A stretch of DNA of 21,529 nucleotides from Halomonas chromatireducens (lineage in GTDB: Bacteria; Pseudomonadota; Gammaproteobacteria; Pseudomonadales; Halomonadaceae), in contig NZ_CP014226.1 of the NCBI RefSeq assembly GCF_001545155.1, positions 1,383,126 to 1,404,654 of the forward strand, read 5' to 3'. Position 1 is the stretch's first letter; each line of letters begins with the position of its first letter. Below are positions 1 through 8,369 of this stretch, one piece after another. The notes below the pieces were generated by a model. That model saw only the letters and a list, made by a program, of their open reading frames with translations, did not search any database and was not told where the DNA came from. The translations under genes were made by a program, and so were the position numbers.

Positions 1-1991
1 GCGTTCTTCGACATGAACACCTGCTCGATGGCGAACTCCCCGGGCCTGTGCAGCGCAATCAGCTCGCTGATGCCGGCATAGGCCTGGGCGAGACGCTGGG
101 CCAGGTCGTCGCCCTGCATGGCCCGACCGGCAATGCCGACCAAGGGCGCCGTCTCGTGCTGAATGAACTGCGGCTGCGCGCCCTGGACTTGCACGACGAT
201 CCAGCACTGGAAGTCCTGGATCTGCGCGGCTGTGGTCGGCAGCACTACCTGCACCTGCAGCTCGACCGCCTGCCCCACCTGCGCGAGATCTATCTGCCGT
301 GCCTGGCGGAGGGTGCCATCCTCCATCTCTTCAACTTGGATGTGCCGGCGTCCCTGACGGTCCATGGTCGTGTTCGCGAGATCGATGCGGACTGGCAGAA
401 GGGCACGCTGCGTCTTACGCATCGGCAGCGGAGCTGGGAGGGGGTGCAACTTCTGGGGCATGACGCCAAGCCGGACGACCTTGTCGATCCGCCACTGGCG
501 TTCCCTCTGAACGTCGTGCTGAGTTCGGAACTGCTCCAGGCGGCGACCATGGATGGTGCACTATGCCTGTCAGGGCAGGGGGAGTGGTATCTGGCGGATG
601 CCTCTGCGCTTGAACGCCTGGTGATCGATGGCCCCAGTGTCCTCAGAGTCAGCCGAGCACATGCACTGCGAAGCATGCAGATGTGCAAGCCTGCGCACTT
701 TGAAGGCACGCAATTGGACGCCTTGGCCAGGCTAGGGACCGGAGAAGCTCGGTGTAGCCTCAATGCGCCCGCTGCAGCTCAGTATTGCATGTCCTTCAAA
801 GGGGCTGCAGTGCTGCGTGGCAACATGCAAGCCCTGACGCTTGTGGACGAGTGGGGGGAGGTGCAGCTGCATACCCCGCGTCTTGAGCGTCTGGCACTTA
901 GCGGCGCTACCTCCCTAACTCTACACAACTGCGGGCATCTGGAGACCGTGAGTCTTCCCGAAGGATTAGCGATTGATTGCCACGGCACTGTGCCAACTCC
1001 ATTGCTGCATGTGGCGCGCTTTTTCATTGACGAGGCGACACTCAAGCAGGCGCTCAACCGCCTGGCGGCGGGCGAAAATGAGCTGCTGGACAGCGTGCTG
1101 ACCATGCTGCCCCAGCGTGCCGGTGCCGCCTTCCATGGCCTGACCTCTTTGCTACAGCTGGCAGAGCAGGGGCTGGATGCCCAGGCCCTATGGCACTGTC
1201 GCCGGATGATCGCCGCCCGGCAGATGATGCCTCGTCGGCGCCGCCAGTGTATCCAGCTTACCGATCAGGATTTGGCTCGTGCCGACGGTGCATGGCGCTG
1301 GGACCTGCCCCGCGACCGCGTTGATGAAGGCATTCTGGCGGACCTGCAACTCTGGGCGCTTTGCAGTCCGCATAGCACCGACGCTCAGACCTACCGAAAG
1401 TCCCTGGTTGCCAGCTGCAATGAAGGCCAGAAATTTCAGTGGATTGTGCGCTTTGGCAGTCGCCCCGATGCACTGTCGCCACTGCGGCAGTTGATGCTGG
1501 AAGTCCTGGTCAAGCAGCAGGCATGCGGCACGCTTTCGCTCTGTTTAGGCGGGCAGGACAACACGGTCAACCACCGCTATTTGGTGAGGATCATGAGTCA
1601 CGAGCCGCTGACGGCCGAACAGCGCAATGCTCTGCTTGGTGCCGTCAGCGAGGTGGCCCCCTGGGAGGAACTACCGCAGCTGGTCACCACACTGCTTCAG
1701 CGTTACCCGGGACCCGTGCGCGCTTTTTTGATAGCGCTTTCTCGTAATCCCGATGACTGGTTTCACGGAAGACTGCCTGGACGTGTTGGCGCCACTCGCA
1801 TACGACAGGCACGTTTACAGTTGACTCAGCTGGCGCTGATGCCTGGTGGATGGTCGGGAATGACAACAAATTCCAGATTGAATGAGCCACCAACTGCGGC
1901 GTCGGAAGCACAGGCTCAGGTGGCGAGGAATAGCGCTTTTGAGGATCCACTGGGCTCCTACCTGACACCTCCTACCCATATTCGTCGCTGA
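1..1991 (+). CDS. Large repeat-containing protein of unknown function (5' partial)
   Basis: The reading frame is open from the left edge of the window. A GTG at 48 could start it, but in-frame codons continue upstream without a stop and no clear ribosome binding site precedes it, so the true start probably lies outside. I do not recognise a named family. The N-terminal half (about residues 40-320 counted from the GTG) has irregular leucine-rich stretches such as LRALDLHDDPALEVLDL and LERLALSGATSLTL, resembling a leucine-rich or beta-solenoid fold. The C-terminal half looks helical, with a disordered-looking tail. No signal peptide or membrane segment is visible in the part seen. Only 14 nt separate it from the MoxR-like ATPase gene, so the two are surely co-transcribed. 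I infer a substrate-recognition or adaptor role for the ATPase/VWA pair, without direct evidence. Confidence 0.8.
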   Translation, partial: VLRHEHLLDGELPGPVQRNQLADAGIGLGETLGQVVALHGPTGNADQGRRLVLNELRLRALDLHDDPALEVLDLRGCGRQHYLHLQLDRLPHLREIYLPCLAEGAILHLFNLDVPASLTVHGRVREIDADWQKGTLRLTHRQRSWEGVQLLGHDAKPDDLVDPPLAFPLNVVLSSELLQAATMDGALCLSGQGEWYLADASALERLVIDGPSVLRVSRAHALRSMQMCKPAHFEGTQLDALARLGTGEARCSLNAPAAAQYCMSFKGAAVLRGNMQALTLVDEWGEVQLHTPRLERLALSGATSLTLHNCGHLETVSLPEGLAIDCHGTVPTPLLHVARFFIDEATLKQALNRLAAGENELLDSVLTMLPQRAGAAFHGLTSLLQLAEQGLDAQALWHCRRMIAARQMMPRRRRQCIQLTDQDLARADGAWRWDLPRDRVDEGILADLQLWALCSPHSTDAQTYRKSLVASCNEGQKFQWIVRFGSRPDALSPLRQLMLEVLVKQQACGTLSLCLGGQDNTVNHRYLVRIMSHEPLTAEQRNALLGAVSEVAPWEELPQLVTTLLQRYPGPVRAFLIALSRNPDDWFHGRLPGRVGATRIRQARLQLTQLALMPGGWSGMTTNSRLNEPPTAASEAQAQVARNSAFEDPLGSYLTPPTHIRR

Positions 1992-2005
1992 GCGGAGACA
2001 GACCC

Positions 2006-3196
2006 ATGATGCATGCTACTCCAGACCAGGCCATCACCCTGCTGACCCATCAGTTGGAACAACTGCACTTGCAGCCAGAAATGGCGGAGCTGTTGCCGCC
2101 CATTATGTTGTGGGGCCCCCCAGGCGTAGGCAAGAGCTCGGTGGTGCGTACTGTGGCCGAACGCCAGGACATTGAATTCATCGACATTCGACTGGCCCAG
2201 CGTGAGCCGGTGGATTTGCGCGGCCTGCCGGTGCCAGATCGTGAGCGTGGTGTAGTGGACTGGTTGCTGGCGGGCGAGTGGCCCCGCGATCCAGAAAGCC
2301 GCGGGATATTGCTCTTCGATGAGCTGACCGCCGCCGACCGAAGCCTGCAGGTGGCCGCGTATGAGCTGATTCTCGACCGCCGTCTGGGGGATCTGTATCG
2401 CTTACCGCCTGGTTGGCTGGTAGTGGGAGCCGGCAATCGCAGCGAGGACCGTGCCGTGGCGCAGTCCTTTTCCAGCGCGCTGGCCAATCGCTTCTGTCAT
2501 CTGAGCTTGGCACCTGATCTCGAGTCTTGGTCACGCTGGGCGGCAGGGGAGGGGCTGCATCCGGATGTGATCGCCTTTCTGCGTTTCCGGCCGGAGTGCT
2601 TCTTCGACATGGAGGGCAGCGTGGAGCAGGGCTGGCCCAGCCCGCGCAGCTGGGCACGGGTGGCGCAGTCTCTCGCGCATGGCCGGGCGCTGCCCGCCGG
2701 AGTACAGGCTCTGATGATTCATGGCCTGGTCGGCCAGGGCGCTGGGACTGAGTTTTTGGCTTTTCGCGAGTGGGCTCTCAAATTGCCGGATATCCCTTCC
2801 ATGCTTGCCGGCAAGACGCCCATTCAGATTCCTGAGCGGGCTGATCAGCGCTATGCCTTCTGTTCGGGCCTAGCCCATGCGCTATGGAAAGGGCTGGAGA
2901 TTGACGCACTTCATGAGGAGATCGCCCAGAAACGCCTGGCACGCTTCTTCGAGATCAGCCAGGCGCTGAGCGCGGACTTCGCCACCCTGGCGCTGATGGA
3001 CGCCATGCAGGGCGATACGGAAATGCTGCAGCAGACGCGCACGCTGGCACTGCTAGGCCATCCGGCCTTCGATGCCTGGAGCCGGCAGCATGGCGCAGTT
3101 TTCCATGAGCATCTCATGGCACAGATGGGCATCTCCCTGCCGGAGGCCGGTGCACAGGTACCGGTTGTGGACCTCTTCGGTGAGGAGGCGCCATGA
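2006..3196 (+). CDS. MoxR-like AAA+ ATPase
   Basis: A 396-residue cytoplasmic AAA+ ATPase. Walker A is GPPGVGKSS at residues 37-45, Walker B is ILLFDELT at 101-108, sensor 1 is GAGNR at 141-145, and SSALANRF at 156-163 fits the MoxR-type arginine-finger region. The C-terminal half is helical and less conserved. MoxR-family ATPases typically act as chaperones with a VWA-domain partner encoded next door, and such a partner follows here with a 4-nt ATGA overlap. The start is ATG 2006, preceded by CGGAGA at a normal distance. The second ATG at 2009 is also possible. Family assignment is firm. Substrate and pathway cannot be read from the sequence. Confidence 0.9.
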   Translation: MMHATPDQAITLLTHQLEQLHLQPEMAELLPPIMLWGPPGVGKSSVVRTVAERQDIEFIDIRLAQREPVDLRGLPVPDRERGVVDWLLAGEWPRDPESRGILLFDELTAADRSLQVAAYELILDRRLGDLYRLPPGWLVVGAGNRSEDRAVAQSFSSALANRFCHLSLAPDLESWSRWAAGEGLHPDVIAFLRFRPECFFDMEGSVEQGWPSPRSWARVAQSLAHGRALPAGVQALMIHGLVGQGAGTEFLAFREWALKLPDIPSMLAGKTPIQIPERADQRYAFCSGLAHALWKGLEIDALHEEIAQKRLARFFEISQALSADFATLALMDAMQGDTEMLQQTRTLALLGHPAFDAWSRQHGAVFHEHLMAQMGISLPEAGAQVPVVDLFGEEAP

Positions 3197-4515
3197 GTCG
3201 TCGCCCCCTCACCGAACGAGCAGGGAGCATGCGAACGCCCCCAGGGCAGCGTAGCCGTCGGCCAGCCCGAGAGCCGCGCGCTCCCAACGACCAGGAGCAG
3301 GCCCTCAAGCAGCGCATACAACGCCAGTGTGAAGCCGACCGTGCCCTGCTGATGGCGGCACAGCCCTTCACCGCACGGCTGCTGATGCAGCTCGCCATTG
3401 TGGCCGTGGTCGATGACCGTTTACCCACGGCAGGAACCGATGGCGAAAGTCTATTCGTCAATGCCAAGTTCATGGCGCGGCGAAGTGAGGAGGATCGCCG
3501 CTTCATTCTGGCTCACGAGGTCTGGCATTGTGCTCTCGGCCACCATCGTCGTCAGCTAGGGCGGGAGCCGGATACCTGGAATCGCGCCTGCGACTACGAA
3601 GTGAACAGCCTGCTTCGCGATGAGCTGGGCTACTGCCCCGCCGATGCGCTCTATCACCGTCGCTACCTCGGCCAATCCGCTGAGCAGATCTATGCCGACC
3701 TTTGCCAGCACCCGAGCCGAAGCGAGCAAGGGAGTGTTCTGGACGAACATGACATCACAACGCTCGCAACGCTGCCTGGCCAGGTGATGGACCCAGACTT
3801 CAACCCGAAGCCGGTCACTCCGGAAGGGGCACGAGCCTGGCAGCAGCGTCTGGTAGCCACCGCACAGCAATTCGAGCGTCAGCAAGGCAGCCTACCCGGT
3901 CATCTACAGACCCTAGTGGAGCGTCTGCGTCATCCTCAGGTGCCATGGCAGCAGGTATTGGCCAGCTTTATCCATCAATCACTTGGGGGTAATCGGCAAT
4001 GGTTGCCACCGGCACGACGGCACGTACATAGCGGCCTTTATCTACCTAGCCAACGGAGTCAAATACTTACTCTGGCGGTTGCCGTCGACACCAGCGGTAG
4101 CTGTCAGCGGGACCTGCCGCATTTTCTAAGCGAGCTCAAGGGCATTCTTGGCGCCTGCGATCGGGTCAGGCTGGATGTCATGGACTTCGACGCTTGCATT
4201 ACCCAGCGCCGAACGCTGCATGAAGGGCAGCTGCATGAGCTAGAGCACTGGCGTTGCCAGGGCGGGGGAGGCAGTGATATCCGCCCGGTCTTCACTGCCT
4301 TGGAGCAGGCGCCTCCCCAGGTGTTGGTGGCGCTGACAGATGGCTATATCCATACGCCTAGTCACACGCCAGGTTACCCGGTGATTTGGTGCCTAACTGA
4401 GGGAGGACGAGTGCCTGCTGGCTGGGGCCAGACGATTCCTCTGGAAGGTGGGTGTGTGCGGCCGGCGATGCTGGATGACCTATTGGATGTGATGCCGCCT
4501 ATGCGCCGAGGATAG
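3193..4515 (+). CDS. Metallopeptidase-like/VWA domain protein (DUF2201 type)
   Basis: A 440-residue protein with two parts. The N-terminal domain has the zinc-protease motif HEVWH at residues 108-112 followed by CALGHH, as in the putative metallopeptidase domain of DUF2201 proteins. The C-terminal domain is VWA-like: the MIDAS motif DTSGS is at 299-303, GGGSD at 358-362 and LTDG at 381-384. The residues needed for zinc and divalent-metal binding all appear present. The gene overlaps the MoxR-like gene by ATGA, and GAGGAGG lies just before the start, which suggests translational coupling and a 1:1 complex. The family commonly pairs with MoxR ATPases. Whether the HEXXH site is an active protease is not known from sequence. 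Confidence 0.88.
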   Translation: MSRRPLTERAGSMRTPPGQRSRRPAREPRAPNDQEQALKQRIQRQCEADRALLMAAQPFTARLLMQLAIVAVVDDRLPTAGTDGESLFVNAKFMARRSEEDRRFILAHEVWHCALGHHRRQLGREPDTWNRACDYEVNSLLRDELGYCPADALYHRRYLGQSAEQIYADLCQHPSRSEQGSVLDEHDITTLATLPGQVMDPDFNPKPVTPEGARAWQQRLVATAQQFERQQGSLPGHLQTLVERLRHPQVPWQQVLASFIHQSLGGNRQWLPPARRHVHSGLYLPSQRSQILTLAVAVDTSGSCQRDLPHFLSELKGILGACDRVRLDVMDFDACITQRRTLHEGQLHELEHWRCQGGGGSDIRPVFTALEQAPPQVLVALTDGYIHTPSHTPGYPVIWCLTEGGRVPAGWGQTIPLEGGCVRPAMLDDLLDVMPPMRRG

Positions 4516-4717
4516 GAGACAGATGGTGGTTCACGCACTCCCTGACAAGTCGCAAATATTCCCTTTTAATTCAATTGATTACACGGCTTTCATTATGGCG
4601 CCAGTGTTGTTTAGCTATGGTAATGCGTAGCTTTCGGAAAAAAAGGCTAAAGATAATTGGCTTTCAGCCGATATTTCTGTTCGTGGCTCTTGAGTCTAAA
4701 TGCCTGAGGGGGAATAG
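4516..4717 (+). other. Short intergenic gap at the left edge of the AT-rich block
   Basis: Base composition changes here from GC-rich to AT-rich. A short inverted repeat TTGGCT/AGCCGA (4657-4671, 3-nt loop) followed by a T-rich run could be a weak terminator for the MoxR/VWA operon, or lie in the leader of the next gene. AGGGGG at about 4707-4712 serves as the ribosome binding site of the gene at 4718. No clear promoter was found. Confidence 0.35.
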
Positions 4718-4954
4718 ATGGCGGCTCCGTTAATTGGTTGGAAAATTAAATGGTTGATATCATTGTCCTTGGTCGCACTGGGTTTTTATGCGGCTTTTTC
4801 TTTCGTTGATATGGTGCGCGAGATGCTGGAAGCAGCAGCAAGGTTATGGCCATTGCTTGCCTTGGCTGTAACGTTTTTTATTATGGGTAAAATTGTGAAA
4901 GCGCATGCCTTAAAAAGGCAGTCAAAAGCTGATGAAAGCAAGCAAGGAGATTAG
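4718..4954 (+). CDS. Small two-helix membrane protein, unknown function
   Basis: A 78-residue protein with two predicted membrane segments, about residues 10-30 (WLISLSLVALGFYAAFSFV) and 42-60 (LWPLLALAVTFFIMGKIV), and a basic, polar C-terminal tail. The ATG at 4718 is preceded by a purine-rich GAGGGGG. It matches no family that I recognise. It ends one base before the next gene, whose ribosome binding site lies inside its last codons, so the two form a small operon. It lies in AT-rich DNA upstream of the dynamin operon. Whether it belongs functionally to that system is unknown. Confidence 0.65.
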   Translation: MAAPLIGWKIKWLISLSLVALGFYAAFSFVDMVREMLEAAARLWPLLALAVTFFIMGKIVKAHALKRQSKADESKQGD

Positions 4955-4955
4955 C

Positions 4956-5417
4956 ATGAGCTTGGAGGTAGCTAAGCGGTCTGGGTTCGTGCTGAGAATG
5001 CTATCATTAATGGCGTTTTCGTGCATGATACTGTTTGCTGGAATTGTTGTTATTCAAAATGAAGAGCTAGGAAAGCTAGTTCCGCCAAGTACAGCTAGGA
5101 CGTTATCTATATTTTTTGCATACATAGTGGCCATGATAACATTTAATTATACTTTGGCGGCTAGAGGAAGAAATTTCATGGGATGGAAAAATGAAGCTCT
5201 GATAATGATTGGTTTTGTTATCGCTTTTGTTGGCATTTTTCTCCCCCATGCTTTTCCTGCTTCGCAAGTCATAGTCACAGAAAGTTGGGTTCCTTTTTCC
5301 TCCAAGGAGGTTGCTCATCTTAAACCTAACTGGGCTTATATGCCAGTATCATTTATCGCCGTCCCTTTTATTTATAAGGCTTGGTTGGGAATTAGAGCGA
5401 TGCCACTGTGGAAATAA
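4956..5417 (+). CDS. Small multi-pass membrane protein, unknown function
   Basis: I place the start at ATG 4956 because AAGGAG (4944-4949) sits 6 nt upstream of it. An upstream ATG at 4932 lies inside the previous gene and lacks such a site. The 153-residue product has four probable membrane segments: MLSLMAFSCMILFAGIVVI, a second around LSIFFAYIVAMITFNYTLA, a third around IMIGFVIAFVGIFL, and a fourth near the end around MPVSFIAVPFIYKAWL. A polar loop rich in Ser, Lys and Trp precedes the last segment. It does not resemble a family I can name. It is tandem with the gene at 4718 and separated from the dynamin gene by a 448-nt gap with its own promoter. Confidence 0.65.
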   Translation: MSLEVAKRSGFVLRMLSLMAFSCMILFAGIVVIQNEELGKLVPPSTARTLSIFFAYIVAMITFNYTLAARGRNFMGWKNEALIMIGFVIAFVGIFLPHAFPASQVIVTESWVPFSSKEVAHLKPNWAYMPVSFIAVPFIYKAWLGIRAMPLWK

Positions 5418-5865
5418 ACTGAAGGGTTTTGAAGTTAGCATAGTGGGTGTAAGGGGGGGGCGAGTTTTACTTGTAATAAATGAACTATGAATGATGCAAA
5501 GGGTTGAGTTAATGGTGCTTAAACTACCAAGGCACGATATTTGGAAAAGTAATAAAACAGGTGGGTGCCTGCTAAGGAGCCACCTTGGCCCCCGAGGCAA
5601 CGGTGAGTAAATGCTCATGTATTATCGTACACGCTGGAAGTCGGCTGCATAGAGGACGAGGCAATTTGCTAGGATACGCGAAAATTATCAATTTTAAAAT
5701 TACTAAACAGGTTTAAGAGCAATAATTCAGAGGCCATTGCGAGGCCTTATTCAGCGCGGTATGGTGGTGTATTCTTGGAAAAGTGTTGTGTCTGAGCTAT
5801 AGGATTTTATCTGATATAATGAAGGTTGAAAAATCAAACACCACTAGACAGGAAGGGAGTTGCAG
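5418..5865 (+). other. Gene-free AT-rich region upstream of the dynamin operon
   Basis: I see no convincing coding sequence. It contains a G run (5453-5460), a segment with nested complementary arms (TGCCT 5566-5570 with AGGCA 5596-5600, AAGG/CCTT inside; alternatively GGTGG 5560-5564 with CCACC 5581-5585), and a weak AGGCC/GGCCT dyad at 5731-5747. The right end carries the dynamin promoter and ribosome binding site. No known riboswitch consensus was matched by eye. Confidence 0.4.
5812..5820 (+). promoter_or_regulatory. Extended -10 promoter of the dynamin operon
   Basis: The sequence TGATATAAT is a perfect extended -10 element (TG, one base, TATAAT). No good -35 hexamer lies at 17 nt, which is normal for extended -10 promoters. 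It sits 45 nt before the dynamin start codon, in AT-rich DNA, and is the best promoter candidate for the three-gene operon. Confidence 0.6.
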
Positions 5866-8358
5866 ATGATATTGTCAGCGTTGCAAGATGAGATATCAAC
5901 CTTAATTCATAAGCAAATGAAGATGCTGGCTGAACTAAAAGATCAGAAAGCGATTTGGACCGAAGATAGAAACGGTCTTGCATTGAACCCATCACTCATT
6001 GATCAGCAGTTAGAAGCTTTGGTCAGTGATGGTGTAAAAGTAAAATCGCTTGAATCAACTATCGCAGTAATCGGGACGATGAAAGCGGGCAAGTCAACAA
6101 CAATTAACGCTTTAATTGGCGAAGAAGTATTGCCAAATCGTGTCACTGCAATGACTACACTGCCGACACTGATCAGGCACAAGCCTGGCCAAAAAGAACC
6201 TGAGCTTACTTTGCATAACGAGTCTGTCTTTCAGGATTTAGTTAATGAGGTTAATTCGGTAATAAAATCATCCAACGAGAAAGGTGTCGATTTAACAAAA
6301 GTACAAGAAGCTGTAAATACTATCTCTGATAGTGGGTCTAAAATAAAAAAAAGCTATGTTGGGAAGGATGAAATTCATAAAGCGTTGTTCTTGATTAATG
6401 ATACTTTTCGCCTTGCCGGCCACGAAAAAAATGGAATTGATTTAAGCGATTATCTCAAGCATTTCACAGACATCGGCAGCCTGCCAACGGTTGAGATTGA
6501 ATTCAAATGCTTAGCAAATAAACCGGAAGGCAGGCACCGCGGTTCACTAGCGCTACTTGATACACCCGGCCCTAATGAGGCTGGTCAGAGTGCTGTGCTC
6601 AAGCAGATACTTTCAGAGCAGATAGCAAAAAATGCATCAATGGTTTTGTTGGTAATGAATTATACGCAACTTAATACAGAACAGGATTCTGATATAAGGA
6701 GTCAGGTGAAAGGGATCAAGGAGGTAATTAAGGACCGCTCTTTTGTTGTGGTAAATAGATTTGATGAAAAGAAATATGGAGATCTTGATGAGGGCCAGAC
6801 AAAAAAAATTGCCTGCGAATTGCTGAATGACAGTATTGATGAAGAAAACTTCATTACTGAGTCTGAGGTATTTCCTGTCTCCTCGCATTATGCCTTCATG
6901 GTGGATAAAGTTAAGCAGCAAATTGCTGGCGGTGTTGATGTGAGAGGCTTTTTGGGAGAGGCGTCTAATCGTGACTTTCTTCAAGCGGCATTTGGCATGA
7001 TTGATGAAGAAGAAATTGATGAACTGAATCTCGATAGAATTGAAAAGCGAGCTGATAAGTTGTTTAAAAAGTCACGCTACGATGGATTTGTTGGCGATAT
7101 GCTGGAGAAGGCCTATATTAAGGCAGGCGAAAATAGTTTGCAAGTTTCACTTGCACGCCTTTCAGACAATGCAAGGAAGCTGGATCATTTTTCCACTGTT
7201 GTACGCGGCGGACTATCTCAAGAATTAGAAGAGCTTAAGAGTAGTATTGAGCGCACTAAAAAGCTGAGTGAAGATGTTGAGGTGGTCTATAACAAAGTAG
7301 CCACTGTAAAAGATAAGGGTGTAAAAGAGTACAGGAAAAAGGCTGACTTTTTACTTAACGAAAATGTTGACAATATAAAGAAGGCTATTAAAGAAGAGTT
7401 TACCAATAAAGAAAGAGATTTGAAGAGTGACCTGGAAGGCGAGTTAAATGTTAAATTAGATAGCAAGAAAAGCTTAAGTCGTGAAAAATATGCTCATAAG
7501 CGTGCAGGAAGAAGAGAGGCGATGGTGCTGGAAAGTGATATTAATATTTTGCACAATATGATAGACAAGCATACTAATAATGACGGAAAGGAGTTAGATT
7601 TTGGGAAGGATAAAGGAAAAGCTGTTGAGTTTGATAAAAAAGCACAAGAAATTATGAGCTCCATGTTTTCCACCATGGTTTCGAAGCTGCAAGTTGAGCT
7701 AAATACTCTTGAGGAAAAAACTAAAGCTCAAATTCAGGGCGAATTGTTCGGGAGAGTGGAAAGTTTATTCAAAGCGTATGAGGAGGAAATGCAGGAAAAG
7801 GGTTTTGATTTCGATGTCAGCTTCCTAGAAAATTTCTCCCTCGATATCTTGAATCAAAGTAAGATAGAGCCTGGTTCTCATCAAGCTATTCAACAGTACG
7901 ATGAAATGGTAACTAGAATAATCAAGAAAAATGTTCGGCGTGAAGGTTGGGTGCATGGTGTTCTAAAAGTCCTGAGCTTTGGCCTTAGAGATGATTTTGA
8001 AGAGACGATAGTTGATATTCAAGAGGGTGAAAAGCGATACAAAATTGCTTTGTCTGGCTATATAAGTCAGGCAGAAAAAATGGCAGATCAATTCTACAAA
8101 AATATAGATCAAAATCTTAATGAGCAATTTGAGGCCAAACTTATACCCGCAGTCGATGAGATTTTTGGAGAAATTATTGTGTCCATTAAAAGCATAGAGG
8201 GGGCGTTGGATCGCTCAAAAAAGCTACAAAGTAATGATGTGGCTGTGGTATCAGATATCAAATCATTCATGGATGATGCCAAGAAACTAAATTATTCGCT
8301 TTTGCAGCGTATTAAAACTGCGCGGAATGGCCTTGATTCTTTGGTGTCAGTCGACTAG
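5866..8358 (+). CDS. Dynamin-like GTPase, CrfC (YjdA)-like G domain
   Basis: The start is ATG 5866, with GGAAGGGAG ending 6 nt upstream. A TTG at 5860 directly abuts that site and is unlikely. The 830-residue product has a complete dynamin-type G domain: G1 GTMKAGKST at residues 70-78, a probable G2 threonine in MTTLPT near 97-101, G3 DTPGP at 232-236 and G4 NRFD at 297-300. The stretch around G1 through LPTLIRH and the LLDTPGPNEAGQ segment are, from memory, very close to E. coli CrfC/YjdA. The rest is long, charged and helical, with coiled-coil character at about 430-660 and a small hydrophobic patch WVHGVLKVLSFGL near 707-719 that could act as a membrane-inserting tip. Dynamins use GTP hydrolysis to remodel or tether membranes. 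It is co-transcribed with a partner gene and a phospholipase gene. Confidence 0.88.
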   Translation: MILSALQDEISTLIHKQMKMLAELKDQKAIWTEDRNGLALNPSLIDQQLEALVSDGVKVKSLESTIAVIGTMKAGKSTTINALIGEEVLPNRVTAMTTLPTLIRHKPGQKEPELTLHNESVFQDLVNEVNSVIKSSNEKGVDLTKVQEAVNTISDSGSKIKKSYVGKDEIHKALFLINDTFRLAGHEKNGIDLSDYLKHFTDIGSLPTVEIEFKCLANKPEGRHRGSLALLDTPGPNEAGQSAVLKQILSEQIAKNASMVLLVMNYTQLNTEQDSDIRSQVKGIKEVIKDRSFVVVNRFDEKKYGDLDEGQTKKIACELLNDSIDEENFITESEVFPVSSHYAFMVDKVKQQIAGGVDVRGFLGEASNRDFLQAAFGMIDEEEIDELNLDRIEKRADKLFKKSRYDGFVGDMLEKAYIKAGENSLQVSLARLSDNARKLDHFSTVVRGGLSQELEELKSSIERTKKLSEDVEVVYNKVATVKDKGVKEYRKKADFLLNENVDNIKKAIKEEFTNKERDLKSDLEGELNVKLDSKKSLSREKYAHKRAGRREAMVLESDINILHNMIDKHTNNDGKELDFGKDKGKAVEFDKKAQEIMSSMFSTMVSKLQVELNTLEEKTKAQIQGELFGRVESLFKAYEEEMQEKGFDFDVSFLENFSLDILNQSKIEPGSHQAIQQYDEMVTRIIKKNVRREGWVHGVLKVLSFGLRDDFEETIVDIQEGEKRYKIALSGYISQAEKMADQFYKNIDQNLNEQFEAKLIPAVDEIFGEIIVSIKSIEGALDRSKKLQSNDVAVVSDIKSFMDDAKKLNYSLLQRIKTARNGLDSLVSVD

Positions 8359-8369
8359 GTGAATTGGTA

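Noticed and set aside
5560..5640. Known riboswitch (cyclic-di-GMP, fluoride or TPP type) upstream of the dynamin operon
   Set aside because: None of the conserved core motifs of these classes could be matched, and the segment lies upstream of the apparent promoter.
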